Source: Lawsonella sp012842085 (GTDB lineage: Bacteria > Actinomycetota > Actinomycetes > Mycobacteriales > Mycobacteriaceae). Taken from it: 64,000 nt of DNA. The notes below the pieces were generated by a model. The model did not search any database. It had not been told where the DNA came from and saw only the letters and a list, made by a program, of their open reading frames with translations. The DNA is taken from assembly GCA_036749735.1 (NCBI GenBank), contig DAINXV010000002.1:310001-374000 (forward strand). Reading direction: 5' to 3'. The translations under genes and the position numbers were made by a program. This document shows, in pieces, positions 1-7,341 of this stretch. How positions within the stretch are numbered: the stretch's first letter is position 1; the number at the start of each line of letters is the position of its first letter.

Positions 1-651
1 GGTTTTGCGCCAGGGGTCCTTTCGAGGCTGGGGAGCAGGTTTTGACAGTTCGTAAGCGCATTCCTCAACGATCCATGACCACCGGCCCACAGTTTGGGCT
101 TCCTTTTTGAGTGCCTCCCAAAGTTCAATAAGGAATTCCACGTCAAGTGCTGCATACTTGAGCCAGGAGGATGGGAAGGGCCGGCGAGACCAATTTTCGG
201 CACTGTGGTTTTTGGGCAGTTTAATATCCATTACCTGGAGTAACAGATTCCCCAGGTTACATTTTTTGTAGGATAACAAGCGCCCCGCAATAAGCGTGTC
301 GGCGAGGGTTTCGGGTCGCAATCCAAGCTCAGTCAAACAAGGTAAGTCCTGGTCTGCTGCATGCAGTATCCACGGCACATCCTTAATAACCTGCGCGAGT
401 GGGGCAAGATCAGCGACGGGATCGGGGAGTGCTACCGGATCAATCAAAAAAGATCCGCTGCCTGCGCGCCGCATTTGAATAAGCTGCGCCTGCTGCGAGT
501 AGGTAAAACCACTGGCCCTTTCAGTGTCCACCGCTAGGTTCCCGTGCCCACTCGCTAACTGATGGGCGATTTCAACAATATGGGCAGGCGTGTTTGCGAG
601 CTTTGGTAAGCCGTCACGGGGAGAAGTAATAAGGGTGGGTTCGTTGTCCAA
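1..651 (-). CDS. rnd: Ribonuclease D-like 3'-5' exonuclease (C-terminus cut by window edge)
   Basis: DEDD-superfamily 3'-5' exoribonuclease, expected to trim the 3' ends of stable RNAs. The 217 codons present hold the exonuclease domain. Motif I is DTE in AVDTERASGF, motif II lies around HAADQDLPCL, and motif III is YAALDVEFL, so all the acidic metal ligands appear present. The reading frame is open to base 1, so the C-terminal half, where an HRDC domain is expected, lies outside the window. The best start is a TTG at 651-649, because an in-frame stop lies just upstream; the ribosome site is weak. It begins two bases after the stop of the DUF3000 gene, so the two are probably co-transcribed, as in the Rv2680-Rv2681 pair of M. 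tuberculosis. The family is sure; the exact RNA substrates are not. Confidence 0.88.
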   Translation of the reverse strand, partial: MDNEPTLITSPRDGLPKLANTPAHIVEIAHQLASGHGNLAVDTERASGFTYSQQAQLIQMRRAGSGSFLIDPVALPDPVADLAPLAQVIKDVPWILHAADQDLPCLTELGLRPETLADTLIAGRLLSYKKCNLGNLLLQVMDIKLPKNHSAENWSRRPFPSSWLKYAALDVEFLIELWEALKKEAQTVGRWSWIVEECAYELSKPAPQPRKDPWRKT

Positions 652-653
652 CG

Positions 654-1265
654 TTAAGCTTTACGGTCAGTTAGGCTGGCGACACCGACGGGAGGAAGCC
701 CGGAAACTGATGCTAAAGTGTCTGCCACTGCTTCAAGATGGGGCGCCAAGTTGGTATCCAAAGCGGTCCAGGAGGCGCGCAATTCAATCTGGTAGGCGCT
801 AGGGGGACCCGAAAGGTCACCGTAGCGGACTGAATTTGTGGATGTGACAGTGCCGCCCAGCATTTTGAAAGCTACATCGCGATCATTCAGACCGTCGGCG
901 AGCCAGCTCCAGGCGACATCGGTAACCATTGGGTCTGTCGCTACCGCAGGATCCATATCAGCTTGAATATAAGTGACAATGCGCATGGTTCCATCCCATA
1001 CTTCTGCGCCTTCTGGGTCGCATAACAGGATGAAACGGCCAAAGGCGTCGCCTTCGCTGTGTTCTGGAACATACAGCTCATCTTGGTGGGCGACTTCCAA
1101 ACCAACTGCATGGCTTAGCGGCGCAAGACGCTGAGGTGGCCGAATAGGTCCAATCTCAATTTCGTCGCGCACCCGCGCAGCAGAAAGTGAGGCGACTGCT
1201 TCGTCGAAAGCTGAGTTACTGGCGTTGGTTTCTTTTTCTGTCACGTCTATAACGCTAAATACCAA
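654..1265 (-). CDS. DUF3000 family protein
   Basis: Conserved actinobacterial protein of unknown function, about 203 residues, resembling the DUF3000 protein (Rv2680 type) that precedes RNase D in related genomes. I see no signal peptide, membrane segment or catalytic motif. The middle (VTDVAWSWLADGLNDRD) and the segment near PQRLAPLSHAVGLEV are the stretches I associate with the family. The start is uncertain: TTG at 1265 gives the full length, while a GTG at 1244 would remove seven residues; neither has a strong ribosome site. The tight junction with the downstream exonuclease suggests a shared transcript and perhaps a linked role in RNA metabolism, which is inference from position only. 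Confidence 0.75.
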   Translation of the reverse strand: MVFSVIDVTEKETNASNSAFDEAVASLSAARVRDEIEIGPIRPPQRLAPLSHAVGLEVAHQDELYVPEHSEGDAFGRFILLCDPEGAEVWDGTMRIVTYIQADMDPAVATDPMVTDVAWSWLADGLNDRDVAFKMLGGTVTSTNSVRYGDLSGPPSAYQIELRASWTALDTNLAPHLEAVADTLASVSGLPPVGVASLTDRKA

Positions 1266-1321
1266 ATCGTAATTTCCCAGCTGACGCGCCGACAGAGGAG
1301 CACTATTTAAAATTCAGGGAG

Positions 1322-2554
1322 TTACCAAAGGTAAGCTTTTTTATTCATGGGAAAGTTGTGATCATTGAGGCGTTTGGCAACTAGGGTGCGCCACAGAACG
1401 ACAAAAAAGATCACGAGAAGAAGTAATAGCCAACCGATGGTCGCTCGACTGTATTCAATCCACCGCCCATAGATATACCAACGGTTCGAGTACCATCTGC
1501 TTCCATCCAGAATCAGGTATACCGCAATCCATGCCGGCCATGGCCGAATCATCGTCCCCTTCAGCAGGATGGTGGCGATCAGCGGAATAAGCATGATCGA
1601 GTAGTAACGCTGCCCCAGCGATCCACCGAGGAACGCAATCAGGAGAATAACTCCGGAAACAGTCAGTATCCACAGTTTCTGGTCTTTTTGTCGGTAAGGC
1701 TTCAGTAAGAAGATCGTCACGAGCCCGAGGACAACAACACTAATTCGCACAACCCAAATAAATGGTTCCGGTAAACCCCAGTAGGCAAGCCAGCCGGCGA
1801 TGGAGTTGTTGTAATAGTCGCGAACTGCACCAAGGTAGGGCATAGTGCGTTTGAAGAAAGCTCCAGCATCTGCGCTCAATGGCCAAGCAATAAGGTTCAA
1901 CACCACCGGCACAGCAATGGCGCCAACGAAGGGGCGCCAGCGTTTCAGCAGTAGCGGTATAAGCAGCAGGGGGGCAAGCATGGGTTTGATCGCAATGGAG
2001 AGTCCCAAAACGATACCGGCAGCCCAGTTTTTTTCCCGCCACAGAAGTAACAAAAACGCTACTTCGCACAGATAAATAAAGCCGTTAATATTCGAAAATA
2101 CGAGTGTGTTCGTTACCCCTTCAGTGAGGAAAGAAGCTAGTAAAAGTGCTGGTAGAAGTGGGCTTTTCCAACTGTATCCGAGGAGTTTTACCAGCAAATA
2201 AGAAGCGATAACAATACAAACCGCATTGAAACCAATAAAAATCCACCGCCCGAAAGTGAAGCTATTAAAAAGGGCGAAAGGGCTCAGCAGTAAAGAAGCT
2301 GATGGAGCGTAGAGGTAATGCGGATTGGTGAAGGAGTAATTGTCGATATAGACGGGGGAGTTTTCGATAAACCGACGCAGGGCGTCGTAAACAGGTACGA
2401 AATCATTAGTGACGTGCCCGTTCACAGCCTGAATAAACACCCGGTAGAGCATGAGCCCAATAGCTAGCGGCCACAAAATGCCCATCAAGGTTTTTCTAGT
2501 TTTGGGATCACTGATTGTGAAATAAGGTGTAGCGGTGCCTGCTGTTGCGGTCAT
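1322..2554 (-). CDS. aftC: GT87 arabinofuranosyltransferase, AftC type
   Basis: Multi-pass membrane glycosyltransferase of the DUF2029/GT87 family. AftC uses decaprenyl-phospho-arabinose to add alpha-1,3 branches to the arabinan of arabinogalactan and lipoarabinomannan on the outer face of the membrane. The protein is 410 residues with about ten hydrophobic segments. The early loop after the first membrane segment carries the acidic residues NDFVPVYDALRRF typical of the C-type fold. Segments such as TNTLVFSNINGF, DYYNNSIAGW and PHYLYAPSASLLLSPF match what I remember of M. tuberculosis Rv2673. The ATG at 2554 is preferred over the adjacent GTG because AGGAG lies five bases upstream of it. The gene implies an arabinogalactan-containing wall. 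Other GT87 members (PimE, MptD-like) are possible but fit less well. Confidence 0.82.
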   Translation of the reverse strand: MTATAGTATPYFTISDPKTRKTLMGILWPLAIGLMLYRVFIQAVNGHVTNDFVPVYDALRRFIENSPVYIDNYSFTNPHYLYAPSASLLLSPFALFNSFTFGRWIFIGFNAVCIVIASYLLVKLLGYSWKSPLLPALLLASFLTEGVTNTLVFSNINGFIYLCEVAFLLLLWREKNWAAGIVLGLSIAIKPMLAPLLLIPLLLKRWRPFVGAIAVPVVLNLIAWPLSADAGAFFKRTMPYLGAVRDYYNNSIAGWLAYWGLPEPFIWVVRISVVVLGLVTIFLLKPYRQKDQKLWILTVSGVILLIAFLGGSLGQRYYSIMLIPLIATILLKGTMIRPWPAWIAVYLILDGSRWYSNRWYIYGRWIEYSRATIGWLLLLLVIFFVVLWRTLVAKRLNDHNFPMNKKAYLW

Positions 2555-2591
2555 CACTTCTCCTGCTTACCGGTTACCAATGAGATTGAGT

Positions 2592-3164
2592 CTACTGTGC
2601 AGCGACTGGATTCCGCGTATCAACAAGCGGCTTTTCTAGGACGATATCGTCATTAAATGTAGTTCCTACGTAATATTCGCGGCGTCCGATAATGGAAAAG
2701 CCGGATTTCTCATAGAAACGAATCGCCCGTTTGTTTTGCGGATTGGTAGCTAACCAGAGGCTTTCAAAGCCTTCTGCGCGTGCTTTCTCCTCAGCCCAAT
2801 CCATAAGTGCGCGAGAAATACCTTGTCCGTGGAGTTCACTGCTGACGTAAATTTTGTCGATGCCTAACGCCGGGAAATGATGCAGTTGCTTATACCCTTC
2901 GGGATCGACTCCGTCACCCGCGATAAGCAAAATGTATCCAATGATTTCTCCGCTAGCAGCTACCGCAAGATGGAGATGGTGGTCTTCTTTGTCCAGATGC
3001 TTCTGCATATTTGGGACAGTGAAGTATTTGGCGCAGTGCGCTGCAATGTCTTCCTCAGTGATGTATGAGGGACAAGCCATTGGAAATGTTGCTGCCGCAA
3101 ACTCGCAGAGCTCGGGTAGATCTGCGGAAACTGCAGCACGCAAATGGTAGTCAGGCGTGGTCAT
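2592..3164 (-). CDS. GNAT family N-acetyltransferase
   Basis: 190-residue single-domain acetyltransferase using acetyl-CoA. The acetyl-CoA loop (motif A) is KIYVSSELHGQGISRALM near residues 104-121, followed by the motif B segment NKRAIRFYEKSGF. It resembles the Rv2669-type proteins that lie in the same neighbourhood as aftC in mycobacteria. The substrate is unknown; RimI-like protein acetylation and small-molecule acetylation both remain possible. No Shine-Dalgarno sequence precedes the ATG at 3164. Instead a good -10 hexamer ends seven bases before it, so the mRNA may be leaderless. The gene follows the terminator of the upstream tRNA cluster, which fits independent transcription. Confidence 0.82.
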   Translation of the reverse strand: MTTPDYHLRAAVSADLPELCEFAAATFPMACPSYITEEDIAAHCAKYFTVPNMQKHLDKEDHHLHLAVAASGEIIGYILLIAGDGVDPEGYKQLHHFPALGIDKIYVSSELHGQGISRALMDWAEEKARAEGFESLWLATNPQNKRAIRFYEKSGFSIIGRREYYVGTTFNDDIVLEKPLVDTRNPVAAQ

Positions 3165-3171
3165 GAGAGAC

Positions 3172-3177
3172 AGTCTA
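3172..3177 (-). promoter_or_regulatory. Predicted -10 element of the GNAT gene, possibly leaderless
   Basis: On the minus strand TAGACT ends seven bases before the ATG of the acetyltransferase gene, so transcription would start at or next to the initiation codon. No convincing -35 hexamer is seen. Leaderless mRNAs are common in actinobacteria. Confidence 0.4.
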
Positions 3178-3192
3178 AGGAGTCGTCCTTAA

Positions 3193-3226
3193 TAAGAAAA
3201 GACGACGACCGAATGGTCGCCGTCTT
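3193..3226 (-). terminator. Intrinsic terminator of the Gly-Cys-Val tRNA cluster
   Basis: On the minus strand a 10-bp stem (GACGGCGACC with GGTCGTCGTC, one G-T pair) closes a four-base loop and is followed by TTTTCTT. It lies directly after tRNA-Val and before the acetyltransferase gene. Confidence 0.85.
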
Positions 3227-3229
3227 CAG

Positions 3230-3301
3230 TGCGCGATACTGGGATTGAACCAGTGACCTCTTCCGTGTCAGGGAAGCGCTCTCCCACTGAGCTAATCGCG
3301 C
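3230..3301 (-). tRNA. tRNA-Val (GAC)
   Basis: 72-base cloverleaf on the minus strand with acceptor stem GCGCGAT/ATCGCGC and discriminator A. The anticodon loop CTGACAC gives anticodon GAC, and GGTTCAATCCC forms the T arm. The CCA end is not encoded. It is the last gene of a three-tRNA transcript. Confidence 0.97.
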
Positions 3302-3316
3302 AAGTCGGGGAAGTGG

Positions 3317-3387
3317 AGGTGGAGACGGGAATCGAACCCGTGTACACGGCTTTGCAGGCCGTTGCCTCGCCACTCGGCCACTCCACC
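3317..3387 (-). tRNA. tRNA-Cys (GCA)
   Basis: 71-base cloverleaf on the minus strand with acceptor stem GGTGGAG/CTCCACC and discriminator U, as expected for Cys. The anticodon loop CTGCAAA gives GCA, and GGTTCGATTCC forms the T arm. The CCA end is not encoded. It is the middle gene of the Gly-Cys-Val cluster. Confidence 0.97.
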
Positions 3388-3406
3388 AGAGTGGTTTTCA
3401 CCGTGG

Positions 3407-3479
3407 AGCGGATGACGGGATTCGAACCCGCGACCCTCACCTTGGCAAGGTGATGCGCTACCAGCTGCGCTACATCCGC
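3407..3479 (-). tRNA. tRNA-Gly (GCC)
   Basis: 73-base cloverleaf on the minus strand with acceptor stem GCGGATG/CATCCGC and discriminator U. The anticodon loop TTGCCAA gives GCC, and GGTTCGAATCC forms the T arm. The CCA end is not encoded. It is the first gene of the Gly-Cys-Val cluster, an arrangement common in actinobacteria. Confidence 0.97.
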
Positions 3480-3520
3480 ATCTAAACCCTGAGCATCGCT
3501 GCTCTTGGCTTGCTTGCAAT

Positions 3521-3550
3521 ACATTAGCCGAAAAAACCGGTGACTGGCAA
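3521..3550 (-). promoter_or_regulatory. Predicted promoter of the tRNA-Gly-Cys-Val cluster
   Basis: On the minus strand TTGCCA (plus-strand positions 3545-3550) and TAATGT (3521-3526) are separated by 18 bases, close to the housekeeping sigma consensus. tRNA-Gly begins about 41 bases downstream. The rest of the 251-base gap between the divergent tRNAs holds nothing else I can support. Confidence 0.55.
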
Positions 3551-3663
3551 ATCCAAAGGAACGTAATTCAAAAATCAGTTGCACTGTAAGATGAATACTG
3601 CACGTCGTAGCCAAAATTGATAAAGAAAAAGAAGGCAACGGTGAGGCATAGGTTTCACGACAC

Positions 3664-3694
3664 TTGGACAACGATCGGTATTATCTGCTAGATT
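3664..3694 (+). promoter_or_regulatory. Predicted promoter of tRNA-Val(CAC)
   Basis: TTGGAC at 3664-3669 and TAGATT at 3689-3694 are 19 bases apart, slightly long, with the tRNA starting 36 bases later. It is divergent from the promoter of the Gly-Cys-Val cluster. Confidence 0.45.
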
Positions 3695-3730
3695 TTCTTT
3701 CGTTGTAGTTGCTTAAGGCTCTACACCAAT

Positions 3731-3802
3731 GGTCCCATGGCTCAGTGGAAGAGCGTCCCGTTCACACCGGGGAGGTCGCTGGTTCGATCCCAGCTGGGAC
3801 CA
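3731..3802 (+). tRNA. tRNA-Val (CAC)
   Basis: 72-base cloverleaf with acceptor stem GGTCCCA/TGGGACC and discriminator A. The anticodon loop TTCACAC gives CAC. The anticodon stem contains one T-G pair and the T arm is GGTTCGATCC. The CCA end is not encoded. No U-tract terminator separates it from thrS, so read-through into thrS is possible. Confidence 0.95.
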
Positions 3803-3908
3803 CTCTTTTATTTGTCATCAAAATCGGGGGAGTTGCGGAACCTTTTCTTCCCCATGTCACCCACATGGATAATCACACCGCCTTCGAGTTAAGATTAAGC
3901 AACACCGT

Positions 3909-3934
3909 CGGTGGCTACCAGGTATGTAGCACCG
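3909..3934 (+). promoter_or_regulatory. thrS leader hairpin with a Thr-anticodon-like loop
   Basis: The arms CGGTG-CTAC and GTAG-CACCG pair over nine base pairs with one bulged G (3914), closing the seven-base loop CAGGTAT. Read as an anticodon loop, its positions 34-36 are GGT, the anticodon of tRNA-Thr(GGU). The hairpin ends eight bases before the Shine-Dalgarno AAGGAG of thrS. A possible -10 (TAAGAT, 3890-3895) would place the hairpin close to the mRNA 5' end. The hairpin is visible; a regulatory role is inference from the E. coli thrS operator. Confidence 0.4.
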
Positions 3935-3958
3935 CATACACAAAAGGAGCATTGTCTC

Positions 3959-6034
3959 GTGTCGAAAGACTCGTCATCGCAAAATAATCTGGAGAACCAA
4001 CAAAGCTCTCTCCAATTCACCATTCCAGCAGGTACTCGAGCTGGCACTGCTCTTCGGGAAACCGAGTTTCCGACACGAGGCGAGACCGCCATCCTAGGGG
4101 TTCGCACTGCCGACAACACGGTGCATGATTTGGGCTGGGTCGCAGACAAAGACTCAGTTGTTACTGCAATTCCGGCCAACACTGATGACGGTCGGGATAT
4201 CATTCGACACTCTGCCGCCCACGTCATGGCACAGGCGGTGGAGCAACTTTTCCCTGAGGTCAAATTCGGGATTGGTCCCGCTATTGAGGACGGTTTTTAC
4301 TACGACTTTAAAGTCGATGAACCTTTCACCCCGGAAGATCTCAAAGAGATCGAAAAGCGGATGAAAAAGATTGTCAAGCAGGGACAACCTTTCCGGATGC
4401 GGGCTTTTGACTCTATTGCGGAAGCCGAAGAAGCACTCGCTGACCAGCCCTACAAATTGGAACTTTTGCGGGAGAAAGCCGCTGGCGCCACCTTCGATGG
4501 AGAAGAATCCACCGATATTGGCGAAGGGGCTATTACTGTTTACGAAAACCTTAACCCCCGCACCAAAGAGGTCACCTGGCTAGACATGTGCCGGGGACCC
4601 CACGTCCCGACCACCAAATTCATTCCTGCCTTCGCACTCACCAGAAGTTCTGCCGCCTATTGGCGGGGCGACCAGAACCGCGATGGCTTGCAGCGTATTT
4701 ACGGTACGGCCTGGGAGTCGAAGGAAGCACTGGCGGAATACCTGGAACGCATGGAAGAAGCCGCCAAACGTGACCATCGCCGACTCGGTACGGAACTTGA
4801 CCTGTTCAGCTTCCCGGACGAAGTGGGTTCTGGATTACCGGTATTCCACCCCAAAGGTGGCATTATCCGCAACGAGATGGAAGAACATTCCCGCAAGCGT
4901 CATATCCAAGCGGGCTACCAGTTCGTCTACTCTCCACATTTAACAAAGGGAGATCTGTTCAGAACTTCTGGTCATCTTGAGTGGTATTCCGACGGAATGT
5001 TTCCCCCTATGCATCTGGATGAGGAAGTAGACGCAGACGGCACAGTTCGGAAGGCAGGCCAGGACTACTACGTCAAGCCTATGAACTGCCCCATGCACAA
5101 CCTGATTTTCTCGTCGCGGGGACGCTCCTACCGAGAACTACCATTGCGGTTCTTCGAATTTGGAACCGTGTACCGGTACGAGAAATCCGGTGTTATCCAT
5201 GGCCTAACCAGAGCACGTGGCTTCACCCAGGACGATGCCCACATTTACTGCACTGAGGAGCAGTTGGAAGAAGAACTCACTTCTGTATTGGAGTTCATTA
5301 TTTCGCTCCTCAAAGACTACGGGTTGGATGACTTTTATCTCGAACTGTCGACTAAAGACCCCGAAAAATTTGTTGGAACCGACGAGATTTGGGATCACTC
5401 GACCGAGATTCTCCGCAAGGTTGCCGAAGATTCAGGACTAGAGCTGGTGCCGGATCCGGAAGGTGCTGCTTTTTACGGGCCGAAGATTTCGGTGCAGGCG
5501 CGTGACGCCATTGGCCGTACCTGGCAGATGTCCACCGTGCAGCTTGACTTCAACTTGCCGGAACGGTTTGAACTGGAGTACACGGCATCTGACGGCACCA
5601 AGAAACGTCCCGTGATGATTCACCGCGCACTGTTTGGCTCCATCGAACGGTTCTTCGGTGTTCTCACTGAACACTACGCGGGGGCCTTCCCAGTCTGGCT
5701 CTCCCCAATACAAGTGATGGGTATTCCGGTCGCTGATACTTTCGCCCCTTACCTACAAGAGATTATGGATGAGCTCGTTGCGCAGGGTATTCGGGCAGAA
5801 GTTGATGTCAGTGACGATCGTATGCAGAAGAAGATCCGCACCCACACCACTCAGAAGGTGCCATTCATGTTGTTGGCAGGCCCCCGCGACCAGGAAGCGG
5901 ATGCAGTGTCGTTCCGTTTCCGGGATGGCACGCAGCTTAATGGCGTTCCCCGGGCGGAGGCCATTCAACGCATTGTGGACTGGGTCAAGTCGCAGCGCAA
6001 TGACTCGCCAACTAAAGAAAGCTTGGACCGTTAG
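3959..6034 (+). CDS. thrS: Threonine--tRNA ligase
   Basis: Class II synthetase that charges tRNA-Thr in the cytosol. The 691 residues show an N-terminal TGS domain (about 20-75), the second editing-type domain opening with RHSAAHVMAQ, the catalytic core with the zinc-binding MNCPMHN segment, motif 2 around RFFEFGTVYRYE, motif 3 around MIHRALFGSIERF, and a C-terminal anticodon-binding domain. The frame is open from a GTG at 3911, but the GTG at 3959 is chosen: AAGGAG lies nine bases upstream, and the shorter form starts where the TGS domain of relatives starts. The gene opens the block leading to the PIM genes, with the HIT gene nine bases downstream. Confidence 0.96.
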   Translation: MSKDSSSQNNLENQQSSLQFTIPAGTRAGTALRETEFPTRGETAILGVRTADNTVHDLGWVADKDSVVTAIPANTDDGRDIIRHSAAHVMAQAVEQLFPEVKFGIGPAIEDGFYYDFKVDEPFTPEDLKEIEKRMKKIVKQGQPFRMRAFDSIAEAEEALADQPYKLELLREKAAGATFDGEESTDIGEGAITVYENLNPRTKEVTWLDMCRGPHVPTTKFIPAFALTRSSAAYWRGDQNRDGLQRIYGTAWESKEALAEYLERMEEAAKRDHRRLGTELDLFSFPDEVGSGLPVFHPKGGIIRNEMEEHSRKRHIQAGYQFVYSPHLTKGDLFRTSGHLEWYSDGMFPPMHLDEEVDADGTVRKAGQDYYVKPMNCPMHNLIFSSRGRSYRELPLRFFEFGTVYRYEKSGVIHGLTRARGFTQDDAHIYCTEEQLEEELTSVLEFIISLLKDYGLDDFYLELSTKDPEKFVGTDEIWDHSTEILRKVAEDSGLELVPDPEGAAFYGPKISVQARDAIGRTWQMSTVQLDFNLPERFELEYTASDGTKKRPVMIHRALFGSIERFFGVLTEHYAGAFPVWLSPIQVMGIPVADTFAPYLQEIMDELVAQGIRAEVDVSDDRMQKKIRTHTTQKVPFMLLAGPRDQEADAVSFRFRDGTQLNGVPRAEAIQRIVDWVKSQRNDSPTKESLDR

Positions 6035-6043
6035 AAGAATTCC

Positions 6044-6655
6044 ATGGATGATCCAACTTATCGAGATGTAGGCACGGGGAAGCCCGACAGCCTGGAACGG
6101 CTGTGGGCTCCCTACCGAATGTCCTACATTGCGGAAGACGTTACCGAACGGCATTGCGAGGATGTTTCTGCAGAGGAAACGGACGAAGCTGGTAGTAAGG
6201 ATCCCTTCCTACAAATCCCCAAGTGTTCCGATGAAGAGGGACTCATTGTGGCACGCGGGGAGCACTGCTTCATTTGTCTTAACCTCTACCCCTATAACCC
6301 CGGGCACTCGATGGTGATTCCGTACCGTAAGGTTGCAAACTATGAGGATCTTACGGAGGAGGAGCTGTTTGAACTTGCTGTTATGACGCAACAGCTTATT
6401 CGCGTTATTCGACAAGTATCGAGCCCAGATGCTTTCAATGTGGGGTTTAATTTAGGAACTGGTGCCGGTGGATCAGTTAGTGACCATTTGCATCAGCACG
6501 TGGTTCCGCGCTGGGTAGGGGATGCGAACTTTATTGCCCTCTTCGGTAGCACAAAAGTATTGCCACAAACTCTTCAAAAAACGCGAGAATTGTTAGCTGC
6601 AGAGTGGCAGCGACAAGAAACCGAACAAGGCAGTCATTCTAAGGAGACTAAGTGA
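6044..6655 (+). CDS. HIT family diadenosine tetraphosphate phosphorylase-like protein
   Basis: 203-residue histidine-triad nucleotide hydrolase or phosphorylase. The triad is HLHQHVVPRW near residues 148-157, with the upstream segment LNLYPYNPGHSMVIPYR. It matches the Rv2613c type, which is described as an Ap4A phosphorylase, and lies in the same position between thrS and the PI-phosphate synthase gene. The first 60 residues are acidic and less conserved. Its stop codon overlaps the GTG start of the next gene, so translation is likely coupled. The reaction is inferred from the family; other dinucleoside polyphosphates could be substrates. Confidence 0.9.
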   Translation: MDDPTYRDVGTGKPDSLERLWAPYRMSYIAEDVTERHCEDVSAEETDEAGSKDPFLQIPKCSDEEGLIVARGEHCFICLNLYPYNPGHSMVIPYRKVANYEDLTEEELFELAVMTQQLIRVIRQVSSPDAFNVGFNLGTGAGGSVSDHLHQHVVPRWVGDANFIALFGSTKVLPQTLQKTRELLAAEWQRQETEQGSHSKETK

Positions 6656-7305
6656 TCGCCAAATACCTGCGCCCGGTTTTCACAAAGATCATCACACCGA
6701 TTGCTAAAGCTCTACTCAAAATTGGGGTCACCCCCAACATGATGACCGTTTTCGGAACCGTCCTGAATTCGGCGCTCGCTATCTACTTCTTTGCCATTAC
6801 GGGACAGCTCATCATTGGTGCTTTAGTGCTTGGTGCGTTAGTTTTCGTCGACATGGTGGACGGCGCAATGGCCCGCGAGATCGGAAGTGGGACACCCTTT
6901 GGTGCAGTGCTGGATGCCTCCTTAGATAGGGTGGCTGACGGCGCTATCTTCGGTTCCATTCTGTGGTGGGTTTTCAAAAACCGCCCAGAAGACCATGTCC
7001 TTATGGTTATCACCCTTATTACCCTGGTGTTTTCCTCCGTCATCTCCTACACCAAGGCGCGTGCTGAAGCCAGCGGAATACCTGTGACAGTCGGCATAAT
7101 TGAAAGACCTGAGCGTCTAATTATTAGTCTTGTAGCCGTCGAATTGACGGGCCTGGGGTTACACTTCGATGTGGGATGGTTGGTCTACTCCATTCATGCC
7201 GCCATGTGGATCCTGGCTATTGGCAGTGTGGTGACAGTAATCCAACGTTTGGTAGCTGTTTACAAACATCCCACAGCTCGTAAGGATTTTGCTGAACAAG
7301 AATAG
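6652..7305 (+). CDS. pgsA: Phosphatidylinositol phosphate synthase (CDP-alcohol phosphatidyltransferase)
   Basis: Integral membrane enzyme that joins CDP-diacylglycerol to inositol-1-phosphate, the first lipid step toward phosphatidylinositol and the PIM/LM/LAM glycolipids. The CDP-alcohol phosphatidyltransferase signature is complete: D67, D70, G71, A74, R75, G84, D88 and D92. About six hydrophobic helices fill the 217 residues. It starts at a GTG that overlaps the stop of the HIT gene. It is followed by the PIM acyltransferase and pimA genes, the order of Rv2612c-Rv2610c, which supports the inositol specificity over phosphatidylglycerophosphate synthesis. Confidence 0.93.
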   Translation: MIAKYLRPVFTKIITPIAKALLKIGVTPNMMTVFGTVLNSALAIYFFAITGQLIIGALVLGALVFVDMVDGAMAREIGSGTPFGAVLDASLDRVADGAIFGSILWWVFKNRPEDHVLMVITLITLVFSSVISYTKARAEASGIPVTVGIIERPERLIISLVAVELTGLGLHFDVGWLVYSIHAAMWILAIGSVVTVIQRLVAVYKHPTARKDFAEQE

Positions 7306-7341
7306 GACAGCTATCCATTAACTGGAAGTCGGTGAAAGCTA

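Noticed and set aside
3189..3671. 160-codon minus-strand open frame across the three tRNAs
   Set aside because: It runs through the tRNA genes and their promoter and its translation is low-complexity; a chance frame.
3852..3868. CCATGT-CACCC-ACATGG hairpin as terminator of tRNA-Val
   Set aside because: Six-base stem with no T run behind it; too weak to call a terminator.
3803..3958. T-box riboswitch before thrS
   Set aside because: No T-box sequence, specifier stem layout or terminator is visible. The leader is short and ends in a single hairpin before the ribosome site. The tRNA-mimic idea is reported separately with its own limits.
3911..3958. Longer thrS start at GTG 3911
   Set aside because: It would put the hairpin and the AAGGAG site inside the gene, and the added residues have no match to the family.
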